Shown here: piece by piece, positions 8,202-16,638 of the stretch
Position numbering within the stretch: the first letter of the stretch is position 1
How the letters are laid out: every line of letters starts with the position of its first letter
Source of the DNA: Comamonas sp. 26
GTDB taxonomy: Bacteria > Pseudomonadota > Gammaproteobacteria > Burkholderiales > Burkholderiaceae_C
DNA: 64,000 nt
Assembly: GCF_002754475.1 (NCBI RefSeq)
Contig: NZ_PEFL01000003.1
Coordinates: 682,001 to 746,000 of the forward strand
Direction of reading: 5' to 3'
Notes under the pieces: generated by a model
What the model saw: only the letters and a program-made list of their open reading frames with translations
What the model was told of the DNA's origin: nothing
The model's database searches: none
Program-made: the position numbers and the translations under genes

Positions 8202-10502
8202 CTAGATTTTCTGCAGTGCGTCCAGCACCTCGCTCTTGGACAGAAGCTCGCTCATCACCACGGGCGGCTTGCCCGGTACATACAGCACATAGACCGGTAC
8301 GCCGCTACGGCCCAGCGCATGCAGAGCCTGGGTAATGGCCGGGTCCTGTCGCGTCCAGTCGGCGCGCAGCAGCTGCACCTTGTGCTGCTCAAACGCGGCC
8401 AGTACATCCGCATGGCTGAGCGTGGTGCGCTTGTTGACCTGACAGGTCACGCACCATGCGGCGGTGAAGTCCACAAACACTGGCTGGCTGGCCGCTTGCA
8501 GAGACTGAAACTTGTCAGCCGACCACGGCTGCCATAGCTCCCCTTCGCCGCTTTGCGCCTGTGCTTGCTCGGTCTGCGGCGCGGTGATCAGCGGGGCTGC
8601 GTAATAGCCCACACCAGCCACCAGCAGCAAGGCGATGGCGCTGAGTGCCAGGCGACTTTTGCCGCTCAGGCCCAGTGCCCAGATCAGCGCGGCCAGCACC
8701 AGCAGCAGGGCCAGCAGGGCGGCTGCTGCGTCCATGCCGCTCTGGTGGCCCAGCACCCATACCAGCCAGACCACGGTCGCAAACATGGGGAAGGCCATGG
8801 CGCGGCGGAAAGTCTCCATCCACGCGCCGGGTCGGGGCAGCCAACTGACGACGGCGGGCGCAAAACTGGCTAGCAGGTAAGGCAGAGCCATGCCAACGCC
8901 CAGGGCGGCAAATACCGTCAGCGCCTGTGCGGCGGGCATATCAATCGCAAAACCCAGAGAGGCACCCATGAACGGGGCTGTGCAGGGCGATGCAATGGCC
9001 ACGGCCAGCACGCCAGAGAGGAAAGAGTCCAGCACCGGGTTGCGTGCCTGCGCACTGGCGATATGGCTTGGCAGCAGGTTGCCGAACTCAAAAAGCCCTG
9101 CCAGATTCAGCCCCAGCACGGTGAACAGCGTCGCCAGCAGAGACACGACGATGGGCGACTGCAGCTGAAAGCCCCAGCCCAGCTGCTGGCCCGCAGCGCG
9201 CAGACCCAGCAGCAGCGCGCCCAGCGCCATAAATGACAGCACCACACCCGCGGTATAGGCCAGGCCGCTTATTTTTTGAGCACGGCGATTCTGGCCGTGG
9301 CCCGCAAAACCCAGCACCTTGATGGCCAGCACGGGAAACACGCAGGGCATGAGGTTGAGAATCAGCCCGCCAATCAAGCCGCCCAGCAGTGCGGCCCAGA
9401 TACCGGTGTTGCTGGTAGAGGCCGGTGCAGAAGCCACATTTTTGTTGGCTTCAAGCGCTGCGGCCAGCGCGGGGGAGACGCTGGCCAGCGTGGCAGGCGT
9501 CCATTGCCCTGCTACATCCAGAGTGCTGCGCCAGGCAATGGGCTCGCCCTTGTCCATCGCTGTGGCGCGGTCCTTGTCGGCTAGCGCGATGACGATGGCC
9601 AGTTGCTTGGGCGTTTCGCCACGCATGTCAGACAGCGGCATACCCTCTGCCACCCACACATTGCCATCCCAGCGCTGCTGCCAGTCCTTGCCGGACTCGG
9701 CGGCGTGGTTGAAGGTTTCGGCGTTTTCGGGGTAGAACTCCAGCGCCTTGCCCTGAATGGCGGCTGGAAGGCCTGTGACGCGCAGGCTGATGCGGTCGTC
9801 CAGCACCGTGCTCTTGGCTGCATTGGCATCGGCTTGAATGCTGGCCTTGCCGCTATCGCTGAGCGCTACAGGTTGCTGGGCTTGCGCTTTGAAGAAGTCT
9901 TCACTATGGGTGGCGGTGGTGCCGCCCACGGGAATCTGCAGCGCGAACTCGCCGCTTTCGGGAATGCATTCCACGCGGCAGATCAGCCAGCTGGCGGACA
10001 GGCGTACCTCCACCATGCCGGATTCAGGGGCCTTGAAGTCGCTGGCAACCTTGACCGGGATGGGCAGCAGCACGGTGTTTTCATAGCCGTAATTGACCAG
10101 CGGGCCTACGCGCAGGGCATGGGGCGTGGGCCAGTCAATGGCTCCGGCGCTCAGGCCAGCGGGCAGTTGCCACTGCAGCTCGGTGGGCAAGCCGGAGTCA
10201 CCAGCGTTCTTCCAGTAGGTATGCCAGTCGGGCTCATGCGCCAGCTTGAGGCCCAGCCAGAAGGTCTGGCCTGCGGCAATGCCATCGGGCGCTTGCGCCA
10301 CTATTTCGGCGCGCACGCGTGGCGTCTGCACCACGGCGGCCGAGGTGCTGGTTTTGCTGCTGGATAAACCCAGGTTGATTTGTGCTTTGGCGCTTATGGG
10401 TAAAGCGCTGGCAGCTATCAAAATCAATGCAAAAAACCACAGTGCAAACGGGCTGAGTCTGGGGCTGAGATTGAGGCGGCGGAGGATTGGAAGAGACGAC
10501 AT
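8202..10502 (-). CDS. DsbD/ScsB-type thiol:disulfide interchange protein
   Basis: The 766-residue protein should carry electrons from cytosolic thioredoxin across the inner membrane to periplasmic disulfide proteins. It has a signal peptide (cleavage near AKAQ), a large periplasmic N-terminal DsbD-alpha-like domain (about residues 50-330), and a central membrane domain with about eight helices. The two conserved cysteine motifs of that domain, LMPCVFPVL and SPCTAPFMG, are present. A C-terminal thioredoxin-like domain has WCVTC at residues 683-687. The size and the long N-terminal domain resemble ScsB more than E. coli DsbD (about 565 residues). The ATG at 10502 heads the signal peptide; the longer frame begins with TTG. 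A dispersed repeat overlaps the codons of the signal peptide. Confidence 0.85.
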   Translation of the reverse strand: MSSLPILRRLNLSPRLSPFALWFFALILIAASALPISAKAQINLGLSSSKTSTSAAVVQTPRVRAEIVAQAPDGIAAGQTFWLGLKLAHEPDWHTYWKNAGDSGLPTELQWQLPAGLSAGAIDWPTPHALRVGPLVNYGYENTVLLPIPVKVASDFKAPESGMVEVRLSASWLICRVECIPESGEFALQIPVGGTTATHSEDFFKAQAQQPVALSDSGKASIQADANAAKSTVLDDRISLRVTGLPAAIQGKALEFYPENAETFNHAAESGKDWQQRWDGNVWVAEGMPLSDMRGETPKQLAIVIALADKDRATAMDKGEPIAWRSTLDVAGQWTPATLASVSPALAAALEANKNVASAPASTSNTGIWAALLGGLIGGLILNLMPCVFPVLAIKVLGFAGHGQNRRAQKISGLAYTAGVVLSFMALGALLLGLRAAGQQLGWGFQLQSPIVVSLLATLFTVLGLNLAGLFEFGNLLPSHIASAQARNPVLDSFLSGVLAVAIASPCTAPFMGASLGFAIDMPAAQALTVFAALGVGMALPYLLASFAPAVVSWLPRPGAWMETFRRAMAFPMFATVVWLVWVLGHQSGMDAAAALLALLLVLAALIWALGLSGKSRLALSAIALLLVAGVGYYAAPLITAPQTEQAQAQSGEGELWQPWSADKFQSLQAASQPVFVDFTAAWCVTCQVNKRTTLSHADVLAAFEQHKVQLLRADWTRQDPAITQALHALGRSGVPVYVLYVPGKPPVVMSELLSKSEVLDALQKI
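10386..10425. repeat. AGCTGCTTGCGC-type repeat embedded in the dsbD-like gene
   Basis: GGCGCTTATGGG, TAAAGCGCTG and GCAGCTATCAAAAT line up base for base with the intergenic copy at 18306-18350 (GCGCTTATG, GCGCAAGCAGCTATTGAAAT). Here the repeat is translated as part of the signal-peptide region of the thiol-disulfide protein. Confidence 0.6.
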
Positions 10503-10598
10503 GACCTGTGTTTGGAGCTGGGTTGCGCTATTTGGTTCCAGTCGGGCAGTATGCGCCGCCAAGGTGAAGGCTGTATGAGCAGATTAAGAGCGACTCAT

Positions 10599-10628
10599 AC
10601 AACCCTTGATACGTCGCTGCTTCGCCTT
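10599..10628. repeat. Short dispersed repeat (CTTGAT-CGTCG-TGCTTCGCCT type), copy 2
   Basis: It matches 5861-5890 at 26 of 30 positions. As in copy 1, a small hairpin follows (CAAACC-TCT-GGTTTG). It lies between the start of the dsbD-like gene and the stop of the MATE gene. Confidence 0.5.
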
Positions 10629-10672
10629 GTCTCATACGCAAACCTCTGGTTTGCTGGGTAGTGTTAGCCGCT

Positions 10673-12268
10673 TTAAGACTTCGCCTGATTGGCTACCGGC
10701 CCGGGCGGCTGGCCAGCGACCTCGGCAGGAATGGCCACGCTGTCGCTGGCGGGGGACTGCGCTAGCAGCGCATCGCAGTTCACGGCATGGGTTTCATCTG
10801 GCTGAGTTGCTGGCTGTGCAGTGGTCACCATTGCTGTACGAGGCAGCATCTCGGCTTTGCGCCAGTTGCCCCAGCGGTAGTAGGCCAGAATCATGATGAC
10901 CGAAGCGGCTGAGCTGATGGGGAAGCTCCACCACAGTGCGTCCACACCCAGCACGGGCTGCAGAAACCGGGCCGCTGGCACGCGAATGCCCCACATGGCA
11001 ATGCCCAGAATGAGCATGGGGGCCAGCACCGCACCCGTGGCACGCACCACGCCAGACAGCACAAAGGTCACGCCAAAGAACAGGAAAGAGCCGATCGCAA
11101 TGTGGTTGAGGTGGCGCGCCACCTCCAGCGATGGACTGCCGGTGGGCAGAAACCAGCCCAGCACATAGCGATCCAGCAGCACGATGAGGACGATGAGCCC
11201 GCCCGTCAGCAGAATGTTGGTCAGCATGCCTGCGCGAGCCGTGGCATCCACGCGCTTCCACAGGCCCGCACCCACGTTCTGCGCGGCCATGGATGAGCAG
11301 GCGGCGCCAATGGCCATGGCCGGCATTTGTACATAGGTCCACAGCTGCAGCGCGGCGCTGTAGGCTGAGGCCGTCTGCACGCCATGCTCGTTGACCATGG
11401 AAATCATGGCGATCATGGCCAACGAGATCATCACGATTTGCACGCCCATGGGCAGGCCCTTGACAACCAGAGTGCGCACGATCGTCAGGTCGGGCTTGAA
11501 CAGGCCCAGCTGCCTGCGGCCTATCCACAGCGGGTGACGGCGAAAGCGCAGCCAGCCCAGCAGGGCAAAAAAGCTCACCCCGTTGGCAATCAGCGTGGCC
11601 ACTGCCGAGCCCTGAATGCCCATGCGCGGTACGGGCCCCCAGCCAAAGATCAGCAGGGGGTTGAGAGCCATGTCCAGCACCACGACGATGAGCAGAAACC
11701 AGAACGGCGTCTTGGTGTCCCCCGCGCCGCGCAAAGCGGCCGTCACAAAGCTGAACATGAACAGCAGGGGAATTGCCAGAAAGATGACCTGCAGATAGGC
11801 CTCGGCCAGCGGCAGGGCGGCTTCGGGCGTGCTCATCCACTGCATGAGGTGGCGCGACAGCGGCCAGCCCAGCAAGGCGATCAGCAGCGAAACCACCCCG
11901 AAAAACGTAGCGCTGGTGCCCAGCACGCGCTTGGCCTGGCCGATGTTGTGGGCTCCCATGCTCTGGGCGATCAGGATGTTGGTCGCCATGCTGATGCCGA
12001 ACACCGCACCGATCAGCGCGAACATCACATTGTTGGCATTGGCGGTGGCCGTCAGGGCGGCCTCGCCCAGATGGCCGCCGACCCAGATGGCATTGACCGA
12101 ACCATTGAGCGACTGCAGCACATTGCCCGCGAGTATGGGCAGGGCAAAGACCAGCAAGGTGCTGGCAATGGGACCCTGGGTCAAATCACGGGTTTGCGGT
12201 CTGGCCGCTGCCCGGGATGTGTCTGTGGATGTGTTCTGGCGCTGCGCGCTGGTTGTGGCTTCAGGCAT
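10673..12268 (-). CDS. MATE family multidrug/toxin exporter
   Basis: The 531-residue protein has the twelve-helix layout of MATE exporters, which expel cationic drugs or metabolites in exchange for Na+ or H+. The N-terminal motif GPIASTLLVFALPILAGNVL and the following helix with NAIWVGGHLGEAALTA are family hallmarks. The second half repeats the pattern (KGLPMGVQIVMISLAMIAM). The first 35 residues are polar and the last 60 are low-complexity, so both ends are longer than usual. The start ATG at 12268 is divergent from the creatininase-family gene with a 96-base gap. Substrate unknown. Confidence 0.88.
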   Translation of the reverse strand: MPEATTSAQRQNTSTDTSRAAARPQTRDLTQGPIASTLLVFALPILAGNVLQSLNGSVNAIWVGGHLGEAALTATANANNVMFALIGAVFGISMATNILIAQSMGAHNIGQAKRVLGTSATFFGVVSLLIALLGWPLSRHLMQWMSTPEAALPLAEAYLQVIFLAIPLLFMFSFVTAALRGAGDTKTPFWFLLIVVVLDMALNPLLIFGWGPVPRMGIQGSAVATLIANGVSFFALLGWLRFRRHPLWIGRRQLGLFKPDLTIVRTLVVKGLPMGVQIVMISLAMIAMISMVNEHGVQTASAYSAALQLWTYVQMPAMAIGAACSSMAAQNVGAGLWKRVDATARAGMLTNILLTGGLIVLIVLLDRYVLGWFLPTGSPSLEVARHLNHIAIGSFLFFGVTFVLSGVVRATGAVLAPMLILGIAMWGIRVPAARFLQPVLGVDALWWSFPISSAASVIMILAYYRWGNWRKAEMLPRTAMVTTAQPATQPDETHAVNCDALLAQSPASDSVAIPAEVAGQPPGPVANQAKS

Positions 12269-12364
12269 CGGATGATTGTGAAGGAGGTCGCCCCGCCGTG
12301 CTTGCCGGACTGCAGCCCGAGCGCTGACCCCGCCGTAAGCGGCTGGCGCAGCTACGATGGGGGT

Positions 12365-13219
12365 ATGAGCAATATTCCGTCTTCTTCTGCACGCTGGCCC
12401 TCACGCTTTTGGGCGCAGGCATCTGCCTACGACTTTGCCCAGGCACAGACCAGCGGGCTGGCCGCAGACACCGTGGCCGTGCTGCCTGTGGGCGCGGTGG
12501 AGCAGCATGGCCCGCACCTGCCGCTGTCGGTGGATGCCAGCCTGATTGATGGCGTGATTGCCCATGCACTGCCGCTGTTGCCTGCAGACTTGCCCGTGCT
12601 GTTTTTGCCGCCGCAGAACATCGGTTTTTCCGTCGAGCACACCAATTACGCCGGCACTTTGACGCTGCAGCCCGCCACACTGATCGCGCTGTGGACGGAA
12701 CTGGGCGCTTGCGTGGCACGCGCCGGGGTCAGAAAGCTTTTGCTGCTTAACGGCCATGGCGGGCAGGTCAGCGTGATGGATGTGGTGGCCCGCGAGCTGC
12801 GCATCAAGCACGGCCTGCTGGTCTACAGCGCCAGCTGGTTCGGGTTGGTGGACGATGCCGCCAACCAGCAGTTCTGCGCGCATGAGCATCGTTTTGGCGT
12901 TCATGGCGGCGAGGTGGAAACATCGATGATGCTGCACCTCGCGCCCGAGACCGTGCACATGGAGAGGGCGCAGAACTTTGCCTCCACCTCTGAAGTGCGG
13001 GCCGGAAAATATCACTTTATCGGCAATGGCCGCAGCGCCAAGCTGGGCTGGGCGATGGAGGATTACAACCCCGCCGGTGCCGCAGGCAACGCTATCGCCG
13101 CAACGGTAGAGCGCGGCGCGGCCATGGTGCAGTCATCGGCTGAGGGCTTGGTGAAGTTGTTGGGCGAGATTCACGATCTGCCCTTGAGCACGGTTGAAAA
13201 CAAGCCGCAGCCCATTTAA
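12365..13219 (+). CDS. Creatininase family amidohydrolase
   Basis: The 284-residue protein belongs to the metal-dependent creatininase fold, whose members hydrolyse cyclic or linear amides (creatinine, formamidopyrimidines, peptide cofactors). The metal-site motif VGAVEQHGPHLPL is at residues 42-54 with E46 and H48. LLLNGHGGQ lies near residue 136 and HGGEVETSMML near residue 180. The length is usual for the family (about 240-290). The ATG at 12365 follows GATGGGGGT. An open frame extends much further upstream but runs antisense through the MATE gene and was rejected. The true substrate is not predictable. It is the only gene in its transcription unit and ends at a good terminator. Confidence 0.82.
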   Translation: MSNIPSSSARWPSRFWAQASAYDFAQAQTSGLAADTVAVLPVGAVEQHGPHLPLSVDASLIDGVIAHALPLLPADLPVLFLPPQNIGFSVEHTNYAGTLTLQPATLIALWTELGACVARAGVRKLLLLNGHGGQVSVMDVVARELRIKHGLLVYSASWFGLVDDAANQQFCAHEHRFGVHGGEVETSMMLHLAPETVHMERAQNFASTSEVRAGKYHFIGNGRSAKLGWAMEDYNPAGAAGNAIAATVERGAAMVQSSAEGLVKLLGEIHDLPLSTVENKPQPI

Positions 13220-13240
13220 TAAATGAGTGCCTTACGTAAA

Positions 13241-13270
13241 AACAGCCTGCATTTGCAGGCTGTTTTGTAT
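13241..13270. terminator. Bidirectional Rho-independent terminator
   Basis: The stem is AACAGCCTGC (13241-13250) with its complement at 13255-13264 and a loop ATTT. On the plus strand TTTTGTATT follows, and on the minus strand TTTTTACG. It separates the convergent creatininase and Bug-protein genes. Confidence 0.8.
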
Positions 13271-13314
13271 TGAAATTCCATTTATTCAGGCGCTAGCTGC
13301 TCCTGAAAGCATAG

Positions 13315-14301
13315 TTACTGCTTAGGGATACGAGCGGTAGTGATGACATCGCCCCAGCGTTTGATTTCGGATTGCAGCAGTTTGGCGGTCTGCTCGGGCG
13401 TGCTGGCCTGGGCCTGCACATTCAGCTCGCGCAGCTTTTTGCTCACTTCGGGGCTGTTCACCGCCGCTGTGATTTCTTTGCTCAGGCGCGCAATCACAGC
13501 GGCTGGAGTCTTGGAAGGCGCAGCCAGCGCATTCCATGAAGAAGCCACAAAGCCTTTGACGCCAGATTCTTGCGCCGTAGGCACGGATGGCAACAGGGGC
13601 GAGCGCTTCTCCCCTGTCACCGCCAGCAGATTCACGGCCTTGGAATTGATCTGGCCCATGATGGGCGTGAGGATTTCCACCGCCGCATCCACCTGCTTGC
13701 CGCGCAGGGCGGTCACGACCGCTGGTGTGCCGTTGAAGGGCACGATCTGCGCATCAATGCCGGCAGTGTTTTTGAACAGCTCGGCAGCCAGATTCTGGGT
13801 GCTGCCCACATTGATGCTGCCCAGGTTCAGTTTGCCGGGGTTGGCCTTGGCGTAGCTCACCAGCTCGCCCAGGTTTTTGAAGGGCGACTTGGCATCGGTA
13901 ATCACGCCAATGTCAAAGTAGCCGAGGGTGGACACGGGCGTAAAGTCCTTGACCATGTCGAACGGCAAGTTGTTGAACAGATTGACCGTGACGGCGCTGC
14001 CGTTGGACATGAGGAACAGGGTGTGGCCGTCTGGCGCGGACTTGGCCACGGTATCCGCCGCCACAATGCCGCCCGCGCTGGGCTTGTTGTCAATTACCAC
14101 CGGCTGGCCCAGCTGGGTAGAGAGCCGCTGCGCGACCACGCGGGCCGTCACATCGGCCACACCGCCTGCGCCAAAGGGCACAACGATGCGAATGGGGCGG
14201 TTGGAGAGGCCTTCGGCCTGGGTGCTGGCGGCAAACCCGGTCAGCAAGGCCGCCCCCGCTGCGGCGTTGATCAGGGATTGGGTAAAACTGCGGCGTTTCA
14301 T
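13315..14301 (-). CDS. Tripartite tricarboxylate transporter substrate-binding protein (Bug family)
   Basis: The 328-residue periplasmic protein begins with a signal peptide (MKRRSFTQSL, a hydrophobic stretch, cleavage near STQAEG). The Bug/TctC hallmark RPIRIVVPFGAGGVADVTAR follows, then QLGQPVVIDNKPSAGG. Bug proteins bind carboxylates, amino acids or aromatic acids, and are very numerous in Comamonadaceae and Bordetella. No TctA or TctB membrane partner is adjacent, which is common for orphan members of this family. Ligand unknown. The gene runs convergently into the creatininase-family gene. Confidence 0.9.
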   Translation of the reverse strand: MKRRSFTQSLINAAAGAALLTGFAASTQAEGLSNRPIRIVVPFGAGGVADVTARVVAQRLSTQLGQPVVIDNKPSAGGIVAADTVAKSAPDGHTLFLMSNGSAVTVNLFNNLPFDMVKDFTPVSTLGYFDIGVITDAKSPFKNLGELVSYAKANPGKLNLGSINVGSTQNLAAELFKNTAGIDAQIVPFNGTPAVVTALRGKQVDAAVEILTPIMGQINSKAVNLLAVTGEKRSPLLPSVPTAQESGVKGFVASSWNALAAPSKTPAAVIARLSKEITAAVNSPEVSKKLRELNVQAQASTPEQTAKLLQSEIKRWGDVITTARIPKQ

Positions 14302-14446
14302 GCTTGTCCTTCTGTCTGAAACTGGATGGACACAGTGTGCCGCTGAAACCTACCGTCAGGCAGTCACAAGCTGTTCTGCCTGCTATGCCGCAATGGAATG
14401 TGAGCTGTCTCAGAGGGGTTGAAAAGAGGGCAGAGCGGCTCAGCGG

Positions 14447-15121
14447 TTAAGCGCTGGTAATCCAGCTGCGATGCTCTGGGGTGTCCAGATGATTGAGCGT
14501 GTTGAAGGTTTGCAGCATCAGTCGCTTGGGGCTGATGGTGAACTCCGTCACGGCAATATTGCGCAGCCGCATATTCAGGGCAATCGTCACCTCGGGCGAT
14601 GTGCCCAGCACCTGACCCACTGCCGTAGAGATGGGGCCGCCGCTGCTGACCAGCAGCACGTTCTGGCCGCTGTGCTCGTGGCGTATCTCTTCCAGCACCT
14701 GATGCACCCCGTCTGAAAAGCCGTTCCAGTCCGGCATGCTTTCTGGGCTGATGGTGCCGCCCATCCACTGCGCCAGTGCGTCGCACAGCAGGCGAAAGTG
14801 ATGGCGGTACAGCTCGGGCGTATCTGGCCTGGGCAGCGGTGCGGGGTGAATGGCGCGCAGCAGGGCTTCGCTGTCGTATTCATTGAGGCCGGGCCTGCTC
14901 TGAGTCGCCGGGATGGCGCCGCCCAGCCCTTGCACAATACCGGCCAGCGTCTGCTGGTGGCGTTTGAGCGTGCCGGCATAGACGGCGTCAAACGTCAGAC
15001 CTCGTTCGCGCCAGTACTCTCCAAGGCGCAGCGCTTGCGCCTGGCCTCGCTCGCTGAGCTGGTCGTAATCATTCGCGCCAAACGAGGCCTGGCCGTGGCG
15101 CACAAGGTAGAGGGTTCCCAT
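14447..15121 (-). CDS. Histidine phosphatase (phosphoglycerate mutase-like) family protein
   Basis: The 224-residue protein starts with the family signature LYLVRHGQA (R8, H9, G10; H9 would be the phosphorylated histidine). It contains the second-half motifs YDSEALL and LLVSSGGPISTAVG, in which the usual second catalytic histidine (SHGG) is replaced by SSGG. That substitution is seen in some divergent members and may reduce or alter activity. It could be a phosphatase for a sugar phosphate or another phosphoester; the exact substrate is unknown. The ATG at 15121 is divergent from the iron transporter operon. Confidence 0.8.
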   Translation of the reverse strand: MGTLYLVRHGQASFGANDYDQLSERGQAQALRLGEYWRERGLTFDAVYAGTLKRHQQTLAGIVQGLGGAIPATQSRPGLNEYDSEALLRAIHPAPLPRPDTPELYRHHFRLLCDALAQWMGGTISPESMPDWNGFSDGVHQVLEEIRHEHSGQNVLLVSSGGPISTAVGQVLGTSPEVTIALNMRLRNIAVTEFTISPKRLMLQTFNTLNHLDTPEHRSWITSA

Positions 15122-15271
15122 GGGGCGGATGTTGGGCCTTGGCCGCTGGCGGCGCTGTCATGCCTGCGACCTGCTGGCGCTTGGGCGACAGCGCGTAGAC
15201 GGAGTGGTGCGCATTACCGCATCAACCAACCGGGTTGAGAGGCAAGGGCGAAGCCTCCACTCGGTTAAGAT

Positions 15272-15291
15272 GGATGCGAGCGATTCTCAAA
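15272..15291 (+). promoter_or_regulatory. Possible Fur box upstream of the iron transporter
   Basis: On the minus strand the site reads TTTTGAGAATCGCTCGCATC. It agrees with the Fur-type core TGAGAATC followed by a degenerate TC-CAT half. It lies 130 bases before the binding-protein gene and just before a leader hairpin. This is a by-eye match only. Confidence 0.35.
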
Positions 15292-15296
15292 AGCAT

Positions 15297-15388
15297 AAAA
15301 ACACGCTCCGCTTTCGGTACTGGTTCATGGCCCTCTTGCACTTAGCTGGCAGGAGGCCTTGGGGTTCTGAAGCGGAGCGTGTTTTTTT
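15297..15388 (+). other. Long perfect hairpin in the leader of the iron transporter operon
   Basis: A 17-bp perfect inverted repeat (AAAAACACGCTCCGCTT at 15297-15313 with 15370-15386) encloses 56 bases. Those bases can themselves pair (GGCCCTCTTGC with GCAGGAGGCC). The 3' arm runs into a T7 tract, so on the plus strand it has the form of an intrinsic terminator placed 33 bases before the ATG of the binding-protein gene. It could be an attenuator, a small RNA ending in its terminator, or a tiny inverted-repeat element. Confidence 0.6.
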
Positions 15389-15420
15389 GTGTCTGCTGCT
15401 TTCACCCTCTGGAGCCTTCC

Positions 15421-16449
15421 ATGTTTCGACGCCCCCTGTTTGCACTGGCCGCCGTTGCCAGCCTGTGCGCCCCTGCGCTGTCCGCTCATGCTGAGGACAT
15501 CACGCTCTACACCACACGCGAGCCCGCGCTGATTCAGCCGCTGCTGGCTGCCTTCACCGCCCAGACCAAGGTGGGCGTGAAGACCGTTTTCGTCAAAGAC
15601 GGCCTGCTGGAGCGGGTCAAGGCCGAGGGCGAGCGTTCGCCAGCCGATGTGCTGATGACGGTGGACATTGGCAATTTACTGGATCTGGTTGACGGCGGCG
15701 TGACCCAGCCCGTCAAGTCGGCTGCGCTGGAGTCGGCCATTCCCGCCCAGTTGCGCGATGCGGGCAACCAGTGGTTTGCGCTGTCCATGCGTGCCCGTGT
15801 GCTGTATGCCGACAAGGACATGAAGACCGGCAATTTCCGCTATGAAGATCTGGCCAAGCCTCAGTTCAAGGGCAAGGTCTGCTCGCGTGCCGGCCAGCAC
15901 CCCTACAGCACCGCGCTGACGGCGGCCATGATTGCCCATGACGGCGAGGCCAAGACCGAGCAGTGGCTCAAGGGTGTCAAGGCCAATCTGGCACGCAAGG
16001 CCACAGGCGGCGATCGCGACATTGCCCGCGACATTCTGGGCGGCATCTGTGATGTGGGTCTGGGCAACACCTACTACGTTGGCCATATGAAGGCGGCGAA
16101 GGAAGGTACGGATGCACGCAAGTGGGGCGATTCCATCAAGGTCATCAAGCCTACTTTCAACGACCCCAAGAGCGGCACGCATGTCAATATCAGCGGTGCA
16201 TCGGTAGCCAAGCATGCGCCTAACCGCGCCAATGCGGTGAAGCTGCTGGAGTTCCTGGTGTCTGAACCGGCGCAGAACATGTACGCACAGGCCAATTACG
16301 AGCACCCCGTGCGCAAGGGCGTGGCGCTGGACCCCGTCGTGGCCCAGAGCATTGGCGAGATCAAGATCGACCCGCTGCCATTGGCTGAAATTGCCAAGCA
16401 CCGCAAGGCAGCTAGCTTGCTGGTCGACAAGGTCGGGTTTGATAAGTAA
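15421..16449 (+). CDS. Ferric-iron ABC transporter, periplasmic binding protein (FbpA/FutA-like)
   Basis: The 342-residue protein has a signal peptide ending near SAHA-ED. The mature start ITLYTTREPALIQPLLAAF is typical of FutA/FbpA-type ferric-binding proteins. The motif GLGNTYYVGHM near residue 215 carries the adjacent tyrosines that bind Fe(III) in this family. SRAGQHPYSTALTAAMIAH is also conserved. It should deliver iron to the permease encoded next. The ATG at 15421 follows TCTGGAGCC; a longer frame from 15379 adds a non-signal extension and was rejected. The possible Fur box upstream supports iron control. Specificity for iron rather than another metal is inferred from the family. Confidence 0.85.
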   Translation: MFRRPLFALAAVASLCAPALSAHAEDITLYTTREPALIQPLLAAFTAQTKVGVKTVFVKDGLLERVKAEGERSPADVLMTVDIGNLLDLVDGGVTQPVKSAALESAIPAQLRDAGNQWFALSMRARVLYADKDMKTGNFRYEDLAKPQFKGKVCSRAGQHPYSTALTAAMIAHDGEAKTEQWLKGVKANLARKATGGDRDIARDILGGICDVGLGNTYYVGHMKAAKEGTDARKWGDSIKVIKPTFNDPKSGTHVNISGASVAKHAPNRANAVKLLEFLVSEPAQNMYAQANYEHPVRKGVALDPVVAQSIGEIKIDPLPLAEIAKHRKAASLLVDKVGFDK

Positions 16450-16450
16450 T

Positions 16451-16550
16451 CACCCCTGAGCGGCGGAGCCGCTTCCCCCCTCTCTACGCGCTGCGCGCTA
16501 GGGGAGGGGGCGACAGCCTCGCTGCGGGGCGGCCCTTGCTGGCTGTCGCT
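16451..16550 (+). repeat. Stop-codon-anchored structured repeat, copy B
   Basis: It starts one base after the TAA of the binding-protein gene with CACCCCTGAG. It contains a long hairpin (C-rich arm, GCGCTGCGCGC apex, GGGGAGGGGG arm) and then an outer stem CGACAGCC with GGCTGTCG at the end. It is one of four copies in the window, all in the same orientation relative to the upstream gene. Confidence 0.8.
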
Positions 16551-16574
16551 TTGGCGGTGTGTGCTTCATCAAGT

Positions 16575-16616
16575 GCTGCGTCCTTTGCATGGGGCGCAGC
16601 CTTTTGGCTTTTTGGG
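16575..16616 (+). terminator. Possible attenuating hairpin between the binding-protein and permease genes
   Basis: GCTGCGTCC pairs with GGGCGCAGC (16592-16600), including one G-U pair, and is followed by CTTTTGGCTTTTT. It may lower expression of the permease relative to the binding protein. Confidence 0.45.
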
Positions 16617-16638
16617 TGCTGAAGTTCCTTCGTAATTG

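Noticed and set aside
11384..12364. Upstream extension of the creatininase-family frame
   Set aside because: The extension runs antisense through the MATE gene. The family domain and a ribosome-binding site begin at 12365.
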